This document shows, piece after piece, positions 10,517-19,857 of a stretch of 64,000 bases of DNA. The DNA lies in contig JAUICH010000009.1 of assembly GCA_030427505.1 (NCBI GenBank), positions 62,001 to 126,000 on the forward strand, written 5' to 3'. The notes beneath the pieces were generated by a model. That model was not told the DNA's origin, did not search any database, and was given only the letters and a program-made list of their open reading frames with translations. Each line of letters opens with the position of its first letter. Position 1 is the stretch's first letter. The stretch is from Verrucomicrobiia bacterium. GTDB taxonomy: Bacteria > Verrucomicrobiota > Verrucomicrobiia > Verrucomicrobiales > DEV007. The position numbers were made by a program, and so were the translations under genes.

Positions 10517-12101
10517 CTTCAGAAGGTTCCATCGGCTGGGGGGAGGAAGCCTCCTTTGGCATCTCCATGTTATCCGGCGGCTCTTTCTCCATCATCATCT
10601 TGTCCCGTTTAGGCCGGAGGAACCAGGAGGAGACTTCACACTTCAGCCAGGCAAAGATCCCCATGAGCAGCACTTTCACGCCCTCCGGTCCGGGGGAGAA
10701 ACCTTTCTTCAAGAGATAGCGATGGTCCAGATTCCGGCGGCCATACACGCCGGCGGCGAGTTTCTTTTCGGCCAGCACTCCCAGGCGGTGGTTGTAGAAG
10801 GCCATGATCTTCGCTATCCGGCCGCCAATCGCGCCATGGTAGGGAAAAAGGCAAAATTCCTTTTCGGGATCGTTGTAGGTCAGGCGCACGGGTCCCGTGA
10901 AATACGTCGCGACGTCCAGAACAAAGGCCGCGAACATCAACTCGGCGTCGCCCAAGTAGCGGTATTTCCCGCGATACAGCGCCTTATACCACCGTTGATA
11001 GCTGGCCTGGTAGTTGTCGGCGTACTCCATCACGTCCTGCTTCACGCACTCGCCACCCAGGGATTTTTCGATGATCCGCTTCGCGGAGTAAACCGTGTGC
11101 CCGCAGTAGTCGAGGCCCTGGCTGTAGAGGGGATCGATAAAACCCGCCGCGTCGCCCACCACCAGCCAGCCGTCTCCCGCGACCTGGGTGGAATGATACG
11201 GCAAGTGGGAATAGGCCTTGGTGTCTTTCTCGACGGGTTGAGCCTCGGAGAACAGTTCGCGCCCCACCGGATGCCGTAGCAGGTGGTGGTGGAGGGTTTC
11301 CGTCAGGGACCCGCGCTTCTCGGGCTCGAAAAGGCGGGGGTCGTAAACCACTCCGGCACTGACGTCGCCATCCTGTAGGGGAATGATCCAGCACCACCAG
11401 CCGTAGCCCATGAGGTGATTGGTGGCGGTGGCCCGCGGACAGTGGCAGGACTCCGTGTACTCCGGAAACCGGGAAGTGATCTCGTAGCCGTCCAGGTCTT
11501 TGACGTTCCGGAAGCGGGCCCAAACCGCGTTTACCGGATGTTCCTCCAGGCGGCGGTGGGTGCCGCGTTTGCGCGAAATGACAGAGGCTTTTCCCGAGGC
11601 ATCGACGATCCACTTGGCCTTCACCTCCACGTCTTCTCCCTCCACGGACACTTTCAGGCGGCCCTGCCCTTCGCCGCCAAGCTCCATCTCCCGCATCTTG
11701 GCGGGCCGCCAGACTTCACAGCCGGCTTCCCTCGCCAATTCGAGGATGTGCTGATCCAGGGTGGAGCGGTCCAACTGGAAGGTCGGCAGCTTGCTTTGGA
11801 AAAAAATCCCGGCTTCCGTGCAGCGTTCGAAAGCTTCATTGCCCTCCCCATTGAACCAGAGACGCAGGCCGTGTTTGACGACGTGTTCGCGGGCCAGGTA
11901 GGTGGCCAGACCCAACTGGCGGGAAATGAAACCGCCGGCGACTTCGGAGGTGGACTCGCCTACTTTCCGGTCGAACTCCTCGGAGCGCTCCACGATCAGG
12001 ACCTTCACTTCCGGGTTGTTTCGTCTCAGCAACAATCCCAGGCTGGCGCCCGAAAAAGCCCCCCCGACGATGGCTACGTCCACTTCTCGCGTCTTCTCCA
12101 T
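10509..12101 (-). CDS. FAD-dependent halogenase-like oxidoreductase
   Basis: The 530 residues begin with a Rossmann FAD-binding segment VAIVGGAFSGASLG, in which the usual third glycine is alanine, followed by KVGESTSE, which resembles the K(I/V)GEST motif of flavin halogenases. The motif WCWIIP at about residue 250 matches the halogenase WxWxIP signature, and GDAAGFIDPLYSQGLDY is the second FAD motif. Relatives sit in xanthomonadin (brominated), flexirubin (chlorinated) and aryl-polyene clusters. It could equally be a non-halogenating monooxygenase or reductase of the same fold. The C-terminal 40 residues are charged and Pro/Met-rich and look disordered. It is divergent from the acyltransferase at 12296 and overlaps the MMPL gene end by 8 bases. 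Confidence 0.75.
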   Translation of the reverse strand: MEKTREVDVAIVGGAFSGASLGLLLRRNNPEVKVLIVERSEEFDRKVGESTSEVAGGFISRQLGLATYLAREHVVKHGLRLWFNGEGNEAFERCTEAGIFFQSKLPTFQLDRSTLDQHILELAREAGCEVWRPAKMREMELGGEGQGRLKVSVEGEDVEVKAKWIVDASGKASVISRKRGTHRRLEEHPVNAVWARFRNVKDLDGYEITSRFPEYTESCHCPRATATNHLMGYGWWCWIIPLQDGDVSAGVVYDPRLFEPEKRGSLTETLHHHLLRHPVGRELFSEAQPVEKDTKAYSHLPYHSTQVAGDGWLVVGDAAGFIDPLYSQGLDYCGHTVYSAKRIIEKSLGGECVKQDVMEYADNYQASYQRWYKALYRGKYRYLGDAELMFAAFVLDVATYFTGPVRLTYNDPEKEFCLFPYHGAIGGRIAKIMAFYNHRLGVLAEKKLAAGVYGRRNLDHRYLLKKGFSPGPEGVKVLLMGIFAWLKCEVSSWFLRPKRDKMMMEKEPPDNMEMPKEASSPQPMEPSEVR

Positions 12102-12295
12102 GTCTGAAACTTACTTCGCCGTTATACGGCACTTCCGGAAGTCCGGATTCCCCCTTGGGAAAAAAACGGACTTGCCCTAGGCTCCGGGTTCCCGGAAACC
12201 GGGCAACACCGATTTTCAGCTTATCGCGAAATTCCCGGAGAAACAGCCAAATCCCTTGCAGCAAGGGCAATTCCCGTTTTCTCCTCTCTTTTTCC

Positions 12296-13231
12296 ATGCA
12301 CGACTTCCTGAAGCGGTTCACCATCTACGGAGATGTCTGGGCACATTTGATCGCCTGGGGACTGCGCGTCACCCCTTTCTTTCTGGCTCCGCTGGTCATC
12401 TCCATTTACGCGGGCGTGTTCCTGCTGATCTGCGGACCGCAACGCCGCATCGTGGCGAACAACCTTTCCGTGATCCTCCCCGGTTCGTCCCGGCGCATGA
12501 ACGCCTGGTGGCGCACCTACCTGATCTTCTGGCACTTTGCCGAAACCATGGTGGACGCGGCGCGGATGCGCTGTGGCGAAGGCGGCATGGACTGGGAGAT
12601 CGACGGCGTGGAGCACTTTGAAAATCTGGCAAAGTCCTCCGGAGGCGTGATCGTCATGACCGCCCACATGGGCAACTACGACATCGCGGCCCCGGTCTTC
12701 GCGGAAAAGTTCGGCCGGAAACTCAATACCGTCCGGGCGCCCGAGCGGCTGGAGAAGACGCAGGAACTGATGGCCAGGGAACTGGCGAACGACCGCTCCG
12801 AAAAATATGAAGCCCACTTCAACACCTCGGAAAACTTCCTGGGCGTGGAACTGGCCCGCCTGCTGAAAGACGGAGAGGCCGTGGCCATCCAGGGAGATCG
12901 TGTCTTATTTGAAGTCACCCCGGCGGAGACGGCGGTGGGAGACGCGTATTGGCGGCTGCCGAAGGGTCCGTTTGTGTTGGCCTACATTTCCCGGTGCCCC
13001 ATTTACCCGCTATTTATCATGCGGGCGGGACATCGCCGCTACCGGATTGAAGTCGGCGAGCCCTTTCATGTCACCCGCTCCCGGTCCGGCCGCGAGGTGG
13101 ACATCGCTCAAGGCCTGGACCACTGGCGGGACGTATTACTGGCCCTGCTGAAACGGGAGTGGCGCCAATGGTTTGTCTTTGAAGAGGCCTTTCACCGGTC
13201 CCCGGAACGCCCCTCCCCGCCCGCGCCATGA
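12296..13231 (+). CDS. LpxL/HtrB-like lipid acyltransferase
   Basis: This 311-residue protein has an N-terminal membrane anchor (about residues 12-45) and the lysophospholipid acyltransferase HxxxxD motif in TAHMGNYDIA, followed by IQGDRVLFE. It resembles enzymes that transfer a secondary acyl chain to lipid A; copies in aryl-polyene clusters are thought to build the lipid anchor of the pigment. I chose the ATG at 12296 because upstream in-frame residues are basic, lack a membrane segment and overlap the divergent gene's control region. Its stop overlaps the next gene's ATG (ATGA), so the three plus-strand genes to 14572 are translationally coupled. Confidence 0.78.
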   Translation: MHDFLKRFTIYGDVWAHLIAWGLRVTPFFLAPLVISIYAGVFLLICGPQRRIVANNLSVILPGSSRRMNAWWRTYLIFWHFAETMVDAARMRCGEGGMDWEIDGVEHFENLAKSSGGVIVMTAHMGNYDIAAPVFAEKFGRKLNTVRAPERLEKTQELMARELANDRSEKYEAHFNTSENFLGVELARLLKDGEAVAIQGDRVLFEVTPAETAVGDAYWRLPKGPFVLAYISRCPIYPLFIMRAGHRRYRIEVGEPFHVTRSRSGREVDIAQGLDHWRDVLLALLKREWRQWFVFEEAFHRSPERPSPPAP

Positions 13232-13773
13232 TGCTGTCTCCCGAACCAGATCCCGCCCAGCGCTGCCAGACAGCATTCTTCAAGGTGCTCAGCCAGTTCC
13301 TGACGCCGCTACGGGGAAAGAACGCCCCCGGTTCGCCGGGCAAACGGCGGCTTTGGGCCAATGTGCCACGCCAATCGGCGGCGGAGTGCTACACCCTGGC
13401 CTTCCTCAGTCTGGGACTCTACTTCGCCTTCAGCTACCACCTGTTGGCGGACGGCGCGCCGCCGTGGTCTCCCCGCGGAGGCCTGGCACTGGCCGGAGCG
13501 CCTTTCCTGGCGGTGGTGTGGCTTCACCTTCTGCCACTCGTTCTGGCCCTTGCCATCGAAGTCATCGACCTGACCGGAGTGATCGGCGTGAAACGGCGGC
13601 AGCGGTTTTGCGTTTGGCTGCACGAACTGGCCTACACGGTCATGGCGGTCTACCTCCTGGCAAACGGCGGTGTGGTGGAGTGGTTGGCCGCCGGTCCCTG
13701 GTTTGTCTGGTCGGTTTTGAACGTAGGGGCCTGGGTGCTGCTTCTGTTCCAGTCGTTGGCCAATGAACTCTGA
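13228..13773 (+). CDS. Unknown multi-pass membrane protein
   Basis: The 181 residues have no family I recognise. About 55 soluble, basic residues are followed by four predicted membrane segments: CYTLAFLSLGLYFAFSYH, a long hydrophobic stretch around residues 90-115, one in the LAYTVMAVYLLAN region, and one near the C-terminus (WFVWSVLNVGAWVLLLF). It overlaps the acyltransferase stop by four bases and the deacetylase start by 11 bases, so it is made in step with both. A role as a membrane partner of the lipid-modifying enzymes is inference from this coupling. An alternative start lies one codon later. Confidence 0.7.
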   Translation: MMLSPEPDPAQRCQTAFFKVLSQFLTPLRGKNAPGSPGKRRLWANVPRQSAAECYTLAFLSLGLYFAFSYHLLADGAPPWSPRGGLALAGAPFLAVVWLHLLPLVLALAIEVIDLTGVIGVKRRQRFCVWLHELAYTVMAVYLLANGGVVEWLAAGPWFVWSVLNVGAWVLLLFQSLANEL

Positions 13774-14572
13774 TTCTCCCCCTTTCCCCGGTTGGCTTCG
13801 TCCCGTGATTTTCTGGGCGGCGGCGCTGAGTCCGCTCGTCTTTATGGCGTTGGCCTTCGCGGGCCACTTCTGGTGGGGCCTGGGCCTGATGGCGCTGACC
13901 CACGCCGCCCTGATCTACCCCACCCTGTCCCCGGCGTGCCAGTGGCTGGGTCCGGTTTACACGGCCTTCCACACAAACGAAAAGCAAGTTTGGCTCACGA
14001 TAGACGACGGTCCCGAACCAGCGGAGACACCGGAAGTACTGGACTTGCTGGATCGCTGGAACGCAAAAGCGACGTTCTTCGAGATCGGCGCCAAAGCCGA
14101 GGCTTATCCGGATCTGATACGGGAGATAATCAGCCGCGGACACCAGGTGAGCAATCACACCCAGACTCACCCGGAGCGGACCTTCTGGATGTTGTCTCCC
14201 AAGCGGATCGCGGCGGAGATTGAGAACGGCCACGCCACCCTGACCAGCATCCTGGGCCAAAGCCCGGCGTTCTTTCGCAGCCCAGTGGGAATGAAGAACC
14301 CCTTCGTTCATCCCGTCCTTCGGCGGCTGAATGTGCCGCTCATTGGCTGGACCGCGCGCGGCTTGGACGGCGTGGACCGGAACGCGGACCGCATTGTGGA
14401 GCGGCTGATCCCCGGCATCCGGCCGGGAGCGATTCTCCTGCTGCACGAAGGACGCGGCACGCTCCGGGAAACCCTTCCCAGGGTCCTGGACTACCTCGCC
14501 CAGAATGGCTACTGCTGCGTGCTGCCCACCAAAGCCTCGCTGGTGACGGGCCTGCGGAACAGGATGAGGTAG
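13763..14572 (+). CDS. NodB-type polysaccharide deacetylase
   Basis: This 269-residue enzyme has two N-terminal hydrophobic segments and a NodB domain with the metal/catalytic motifs in order: TIDDGPEP (catalytic Asp pair), SNHTQTH (two zinc-ligand histidines), FFRSPVGMKNP and LLHEG (C-terminal catalytic His). It would remove N- or O-acetyl groups from a sugar or lipid-sugar at the membrane. Placement after an acyltransferase and opposite a glycosyltransferase fits modification of a glycolipid. Its last 64 bases overlap the 3' end of the convergent glycosyltransferase-methyltransferase gene. Confidence 0.85.
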   Translation: MNSDSPPFPGWLRPVIFWAAALSPLVFMALAFAGHFWWGLGLMALTHAALIYPTLSPACQWLGPVYTAFHTNEKQVWLTIDDGPEPAETPEVLDLLDRWNAKATFFEIGAKAEAYPDLIREIISRGHQVSNHTQTHPERTFWMLSPKRIAAEIENGHATLTSILGQSPAFFRSPVGMKNPFVHPVLRRLNVPLIGWTARGLDGVDRNADRIVERLIPGIRPGAILLLHEGRGTLRETLPRVLDYLAQNGYCCVLPTKASLVTGLRNRMR

Positions 14573-16023
14573 TTGTTGAACGGAGTCTTGCCCCAAAGAG
14601 GACGGAACTCGCCAACCAACCCTTCGGAGCGAAGGATCTCGTCCACTTTATCCGCCTCCGGGTAGTAGACGGCGGAAGCCTTCATCCAAAACGTCCACCG
14701 GGCAAAGCTGTCGCCCCAAGCCGTCACCCGGAAGCGCCAACTGTCATCCCTCAGGGCATTGCGGATGATCAGGATGCCCCCGGGCATGATGCATTGGGCC
14801 ACCTTTTGCAGGATGATCTTTTGTTCGTCTGGCTTGAAAAACTGGAGGATGTCGAGCACGGCCACGTTGCCCTGAAAAGGCGGGAACTTCTGCCGCAAGT
14901 CCCCATGAAAGAATTTCACTTCCGGGTAGTGCTCGGCCGCGATTTTTGAAGCGGCGCGGATCTTGCCTTCATCATAGTCCACCCCGTAAACCGTGTTGGG
15001 GAGGCCCTTCTCTTTTAAGTAGAAAGCCAGCAGACCGAGGCCGCACCCGAGATCCAGAATGGGGCCACTCCTCCGGGCCAGGGCCTCGTAAACGCCTTCA
15101 TAGAGGGGGTCGGTCTTCAGTTTGATCCGGGAATAGACCCGAAACCATTGGTAGTCGTAAAGGCGGGAAATGCGCCGGCACTGAGCCCGGAGAGCCGATT
15201 CCGAGTCGGGATCGTCCCGGACGTCTTCTTTCTTCCACCGCCACTTGGCCGTCAGCAATTTCGGAAGGCGGAACAGAGCGCCCAGGACCAGCCGGGCATG
15301 CATCCAACTCAATAAGACATTGTCCCTAAAGTAGTGAAAGTGGCTCACGCCACCTTCTTCCTTCGTCAGGTACCGAACCGGGGTATTCACGTTGACCGGC
15401 CTCACCCCATGCCAAATGAGCCGCACGGCCACTTCGGGATCGAAGTCGAAGCGCCTCGCCCAGCGGGTCTTGTCCATCACTTCGACCAGTTGCTTCGCGG
15501 GGTACACCCGCATCCCAAACAACGAGTCGCCGATGCCGCACCACATGGTTTCCAGGTTGGCCCAAAAGTTGGACAACTCCCGGCCCAGGACGCGAACCGT
15601 GGGCGCGCTGTGGTCGAACACCGGATTGCCCAGTATCATCCGGCCAGGCGTCAGTTCGGAGGAGGCCATGTACTCCGGAATTTCCGGAGCGGGATGCTGC
15701 CCGTCCGAGTCCATGCAGAGGATGTGCGTAAACCCATTCTCCAGCGCCTCACGGGCCCCGCGATACACCGCGGCCCCTTTTCCCTGGTTGGTGGGCTGCC
15801 GGATGACGCGCAGGTTCGGTTCGCTCTGGGCCAGTTCTTCCAGGCGTTCCGCGCTGCCATCCGTGCTGCCGTCCACCACCACCCAAACGGGAGCCCAGTA
15901 TTTCAGGGCATCCGTGACGGTCTGAAGCAGAATGGCCCCGGTATTGTAGCTGGGGATCAGCACCAGGTGTGTCGCGGAGGGTCTTGGCGGCCTGGGCGTC
16001 TTGTCGGCGAAATCAGAAGGCAT
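14509..16023 (-). CDS. Fused family 2 glycosyltransferase and SAM methyltransferase
   Basis: The 504 residues carry two enzymes. Residues about 18-250 form a GT2 domain (LVLIPSYNTG, VVDGSTDGS, CMDSDGQH) that transfers a sugar from a nucleotide donor. Residues about 290-495 form a class I methyltransferase with the SAM motif ILDLGCGLGLLAFYL and a second acidic strand GVDYDEGK. In aryl-polyene loci these functions are normally separate genes, so the fusion is notable. There is no membrane segment, so it acts on a membrane substrate from the cytoplasm. It is third in a minus-strand run after the ABC transporter and PlsC-like genes. The 3' end overlaps the deacetylase gene by 64 bases. Confidence 0.85.
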   Translation of the reverse strand: MPSDFADKTPRPPRPSATHLVLIPSYNTGAILLQTVTDALKYWAPVWVVVDGSTDGSAERLEELAQSEPNLRVIRQPTNQGKGAAVYRGAREALENGFTHILCMDSDGQHPAPEIPEYMASSELTPGRMILGNPVFDHSAPTVRVLGRELSNFWANLETMWCGIGDSLFGMRVYPAKQLVEVMDKTRWARRFDFDPEVAVRLIWHGVRPVNVNTPVRYLTKEEGGVSHFHYFRDNVLLSWMHARLVLGALFRLPKLLTAKWRWKKEDVRDDPDSESALRAQCRRISRLYDYQWFRVYSRIKLKTDPLYEGVYEALARRSGPILDLGCGLGLLAFYLKEKGLPNTVYGVDYDEGKIRAASKIAAEHYPEVKFFHGDLRQKFPPFQGNVAVLDILQFFKPDEQKIILQKVAQCIMPGGILIIRNALRDDSWRFRVTAWGDSFARWTFWMKASAVYYPEADKVDEILRSEGLVGEFRPLWGKTPFNNYLILFRRPVTSEALVGSTQQ

Positions 16024-16083
16024 CGAATCGGTAGAAGAAAAGGAGAGGGACGAAATTCCCGCGGGCAGAATTCGCTTGGGCCT

Positions 16084-16977
16084 TCAGTTTGAATTGGCTT
16101 CCACGCCGCCGGCCGGCACGCGCAGATTGGACTGTGGCGGGAGAACGGAACCGGACTTGGAATTTTCAGGACGAGGGGTTGGTTCTGATTCTTGATTCAC
16201 GGACGGTCCCAACTGTTCCCGGAAATAGGTCTCGATACGATTCATGAATTCCTTTGGATCTTCTCCCGGTAACAATGTGAATCTCTCCCCAATGCGGATC
16301 CGGTAGGAAACGGGCAAGCGCGGTTTCTTGAACAAGGGCCAGCCTTTGGACAGGAACGGGCTGTCGCTTTCCAGGAGAATGGTTTGGACTGGCGCCTGGG
16401 CCTTGGCCGCTATCAAGGCAAAACCGCCTTTAAAAGGGTTCACCGGCGGGTTCACCGTGCGCGTCCCTTCGGGAAAGATCAGCAGTTGATGGCCGTCCAC
16501 CAGTTCCTGGGCCGCCAGCCGCACCATGTTTTTCGGTGAATCGTTCCGGATAAAACCAGCCAGCCGGGCCGCGCCGCCCATCATCGGATTGTCCCAGATT
16601 TTGGCCTTCATGATGCAGGCCACGTCCGGCAGCCGGGAAATGACGAGCACCGCGTCCAAGAGGCTGGGATGGCTCGGGGCAATGATGAGAGGTCCTTGTT
16701 CGTCTTTCAGGGAATCCAGCACGGAGAGATCGCAGCGGAACTCGCCGGTGGCCTTCATCAGGCGAACAAAATCGCTGAACAGGCGTTTCAGCATGATCCG
16801 GCCGGCCCGCCGCCCCACGTCTCGCGGCAGGATGAGATACAGCAACCCTGACACCAAGGTCGTAAGGACTCCCCCCAAGCCAAAATACAGCATGAAGAAA
16901 ATCCAACAGGCATACCCCCAAGGTACCCGCCACCACGGAGTCTTGAAACCCTTCTCTGTTTCGCTTGACTGGGCCAT
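16084..16977 (-). CDS. PlsC-type 1-acylglycerol-3-phosphate acyltransferase homologue
   Basis: This 297-residue protein has an N-terminal hydrophobic segment (about residues 15-50) and a PlsC domain with the HxxxxD motif in SHPSLLDAV and the phosphate-binding motif FPEGTRT. It would acylate a glycerolipid or a pigment head group at the inner membrane. The last 35 residues are a low-complexity tail rich in Pro, Ser and Glu. It lies between the ABC exporter and the GT2-methyltransferase on the same strand, with gaps of 123 and 60 bases. Context favours lipid-pigment assembly over housekeeping phospholipid synthesis, but sequence alone does not settle it. Confidence 0.82.
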   Translation of the reverse strand: MAQSSETEKGFKTPWWRVPWGYACWIFFMLYFGLGGVLTTLVSGLLYLILPRDVGRRAGRIMLKRLFSDFVRLMKATGEFRCDLSVLDSLKDEQGPLIIAPSHPSLLDAVLVISRLPDVACIMKAKIWDNPMMGGAARLAGFIRNDSPKNMVRLAAQELVDGHQLLIFPEGTRTVNPPVNPFKGGFALIAAKAQAPVQTILLESDSPFLSKGWPLFKKPRLPVSYRIRIGERFTLLPGEDPKEFMNRIETYFREQLGPSVNQESEPTPRPENSKSGSVLPPQSNLRVPAGGVEANSN

Positions 16978-17100
16978 GTGGGTGGGTTCTAGCTGTGGGC
17001 GACCGGCCCTCCCTCGCTGTATCCTAACAGTGGGTCATGGGTTCCCAAAGCAAAAAGGCCAGCACCCGCCACCACCAGGGCGCGGCGCGCGGCCCGGTTT

Positions 17101-18933
17101 TCACGCAAGACCTTCAAGGGCTTGCTGGCATAGGGTGCGGTAGTAACCATCTCTATCATAAAGTTCCGAGTGCCGGCCACGATCAACGATTTTTCCGTCT
17201 CGCATCACAAAAATTTCGTCCACTTCCTGTACCGTGGAAAGGCGGTGAGCAATGATTAAGGAGGTGCGATTTTTCATCAGATCCCCCAGCGCGTTCCGCA
17301 CCAACCTTTCGTTTTCAGAGTCCAGCGAGCTAGTGGCCTCGTCCAGCACCAGAATCGCGGGGTCCCGCAAAATGGCGCGGGCGATGGCGATGCGCTGCCG
17401 CTGCCCCCCGGAAACCTGAACACCGCGGTCTCCCAAGGGGGTCTCGAACTCTCGTGGCAACCGCTTGATGAACTCCAGGCAATTGGCCTGCCGGGCCGCT
17501 TCCACGATTTCCTCGTGACTCGCGCCGGGCCGCCCGTAGGCGATGTTCTCCGCCACCGAACCTCCAAACAGGAGAACCTCCTGCGGTACCAGGGCCATGT
17601 GCTCCCTCAACCAGCTCAGGGGATACCCGGTGGCGGGACGCCCCCCAATCCAGATCTCTCCCGAGTCCGGCTGGTAAAGGCCAAACAAGAGCGACACCAG
17701 AGTGGACTTCCCAGAGCCGCTGGGCCCCACCAGGGCGACCCGCCGCCCATCGCCTACTTTCAGGGACAGGTCGCTCATCACCATGGCATCCGGGCGGGAG
17801 GGGTAGCAAAAGCTGACGTTTCGAAATTCCAGGGTGCCTTTCAGACGCCCGGAAAGTTCCGATTCCGGAATTTGGTCCGAGGCGGCACGGACTTTCTCCG
17901 CCGGTTCCCGCAACAACACGGCCACCCGTCCGGCGGCGCCAAGCATCCGATAGATCTTTCCCGCCAAATCCGCCAGCATGGCCCCGGAACTGCCCGCGAA
18001 CCCCAGGAAGAACATGTAGCTGGTAAATTCGCCCGGCGTGAGGCGCCGGAGCTGAATCTGCCGCGAGCCGTACCACATGAGAAACACCCCGGCTAAGAGC
18101 ATGACCACCAGGATGCCGGAGACAAAGACCGCCCGGAACCTGGCCAAACTCAGCGCGGGAGTCAGAAATTCCATAATGGCGCTCTGAAACCGGCGGGACT
18201 CATACCTCTCGTTTGAGAAAGCCTTTACGCTGCGAATGCCCTGCAGGGACTCATCGAGAATAACGGAAGCGCCGGCCAGCTTCTCCTGAACGTGAATGGT
18301 GCGGGACCGGATGGACCTGCCCAAGACCACCGCCAGAAGCACCACTGGTGGCGCTAACACAAACACAAACATGGAGAGGCGGGCCGAAGTGACAAACATC
18401 ATCAGTACGGCGCCCAGTGCCAGGACGGTGAATTTGATGATCTGACGCACGTCGTTAACCCACAGTTCCTGGATCATGGCCACGTCCGCCAGGACGCGGG
18501 AACTCAGCTCCCCCGCGCGAACCCGGTCGAAAAACGCCACCGGCAGGCCAACCAGGTGAGAGAACAGATCCATCCGGAGTCTGGCGGCCGCTTTTTCCCC
18601 CGAGCGGTAAAACAAGTTCATTTCAAAGAAGGTGGCCGAAAAAAGCATCAGGATCGTCACCCCGAGAAACAGCCCGATGCGGTAGATGGGCCAGTCAGAG
18701 AGGGGAAGATTCTTGGAAACTTCGAGATCGATACTGGCCAGCGTGCCATCCACCAAACCACCCGTGACGCGGGCAAACACGAGTTGAAGCGTAGTGGCCA
18801 CCAAGAGACAGACCACCGCCACCCAGAACATGGGTCCCCCGTGCCGGGGAATATAGAGCAACAGGCGCAAGCCCCAGGGACCCTGGGTGCCGTCTTTCTT
18901 TGGCGGCGTTGCGTCTGTTGGAGTATCCGGCAC
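17101..18933 (-). CDS. MsbA-like ABC exporter (fused TMD-NBD)
   Basis: The 610 residues comprise a six-helix exporter domain (residues about 25-345) followed by a nucleotide-binding domain. The latter has Walker A GPSGSGKST, Q-loop LVPQEVLLF, signature VSGGQRQRIAIA, Walker B ILVLDEATSSLD and H-loop IAHRLST. This half-transporter layout works as a homodimer and usually moves lipids or hydrophobic compounds outward. It leads a minus-strand run with the acyltransferase and GT2-methyltransferase genes. A glycolipid or pigment intermediate is a plausible cargo, but MsbA-type sequences do not reveal substrates. Confidence 0.9.
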   Translation of the reverse strand: MPDTPTDATPPKKDGTQGPWGLRLLLYIPRHGGPMFWVAVVCLLVATTLQLVFARVTGGLVDGTLASIDLEVSKNLPLSDWPIYRIGLFLGVTILMLFSATFFEMNLFYRSGEKAAARLRMDLFSHLVGLPVAFFDRVRAGELSSRVLADVAMIQELWVNDVRQIIKFTVLALGAVLMMFVTSARLSMFVFVLAPPVVLLAVVLGRSIRSRTIHVQEKLAGASVILDESLQGIRSVKAFSNERYESRRFQSAIMEFLTPALSLARFRAVFVSGILVVMLLAGVFLMWYGSRQIQLRRLTPGEFTSYMFFLGFAGSSGAMLADLAGKIYRMLGAAGRVAVLLREPAEKVRAASDQIPESELSGRLKGTLEFRNVSFCYPSRPDAMVMSDLSLKVGDGRRVALVGPSGSGKSTLVSLLFGLYQPDSGEIWIGGRPATGYPLSWLREHMALVPQEVLLFGGSVAENIAYGRPGASHEEIVEAARQANCLEFIKRLPREFETPLGDRGVQVSGGQRQRIAIARAILRDPAILVLDEATSSLDSENERLVRNALGDLMKNRTSLIIAHRLSTVQEVDEIFVMRDGKIVDRGRHSELYDRDGYYRTLCQQALEGLA

Positions 18934-19131
18934 GAGACCCTGACTTTAAAACACCCTGGGCACACCGTTCCACGCTTTTTGAACTCAATCAGTTGTGCGT
19001 TGAGGGTTTCGGCGGGTTTCTACGTCCAATCTACCCATACGGGCGCTCCCGGTTTTGACTCGTTCCCACTTGAAACGCTCTATTTGGCTGCAAGGCTGTC
19101 TGTTATTAGAATTCTACCCTCCCCTCTCACC

Positions 19132-19857
19132 GTGTCACGATTCCTCATTACCCGCCGCGCCGGGCAACTTTCGGCATTCCTCTTTGCCATGCTGATGGTC
19201 CTGACAGTTCGTTCGAACGCACCCGCGAAGGAGGCGGACGTCGATTTCGAACCCGTGGAACGCTGGCTGTCGAGCCACCGGGACGTGGAGTCCGCCGAGA
19301 TCGACTTTCTGCAAGAGCGCTACCTGCGCACTCTGAGAAATCCTCTCCGGAGCGAAGGAAAGATGTGGCTGGAAAAACCAGACCGCTTTCGTTGGCAGAC
19401 GGGTTCACCGCCAAAGACCATCGCGGTGGGAGACTCGGATCAGGTCTCGGTGCTGCATCCGGCCAAGAAAAAGGCGGAAGTCATGACCTTGACAGGCGAG
19501 GATGGCTCGGCCCCGCCCTCCGTCGGCTTCATCGCCCAGGGATTTCCCAATACGGTGGAGGAGTTCGACGAGCGTTTCGAGATCCTTTCGGTGGAACTGA
19601 AGGACGGGGAATATGAAATTGGCGCCGCGCCCCGGGACCGGAAGATGGCGGTGGCCTTGAAAAAGATGACCTTCTTCATAGACAATCAGGACTACCTCTT
19701 GCGGGGGTTCGAACTGGAGTTCCGGGACCGCTCCCGCGTGCTGACCCGATTCACCCGGATCGTCCGCGGCCCGGCTCTGGACCCCGCGCTGTTCCGGCCC
19801 AGCCTGGAAGGCTACGAGGTGGAGAAAGTGGACGCCCCCAGCGACGTTGCCCCATGA
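19132..19857 (+). CDS. LolA-like outer-membrane lipoprotein carrier protein
   Basis: This 241-residue exported protein has a signal peptide (hydrophobic core SAFLFAMLMVLTV, cleavage near APAKEA) and a LolA-fold body with SAEIDFLQERYL, GKMWLEKPDRFRWQTG and the hydrophobic-strand pattern of the LolA/LolB superfamily. I chose the GTG at 19132 because it gives a basic N-terminus (MSRFLITRRAG) before the hydrophobic core; the ATG at 19189 would cut the signal peptide. LolA-like proteins are regular members of aryl-polyene and flexirubin clusters, presumably carrying the lipid product across the periplasm. The stop overlaps the next ATG (ATGA), coupling it to the FabZ-like gene. Confidence 0.82.
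   Translation: MSRFLITRRAGQLSAFLFAMLMVLTVRSNAPAKEADVDFEPVERWLSSHRDVESAEIDFLQERYLRTLRNPLRSEGKMWLEKPDRFRWQTGSPPKTIAVGDSDQVSVLHPAKKKAEVMTLTGEDGSAPPSVGFIAQGFPNTVEEFDERFEILSVELKDGEYEIGAAPRDRKMAVALKKMTFFIDNQDYLLRGFELEFRDRSRVLTRFTRIVRGPALDPALFRPSLEGYEVEKVDAPSDVAP

Noticed and set aside
16989-17186. A 65-codon minus-strand frame between the acyltransferase and ABC transporter genes.
   Set aside because: It overlaps the end of the ABC transporter in another frame and has no recognisable features.
18556-19131. N-terminal extension of the LolA-like gene by 192 codons.
   Set aside because: The extension lies antisense to the ABC transporter gene and puts a charged region before the signal peptide; GTG at 19132 gives a normal exported protein.
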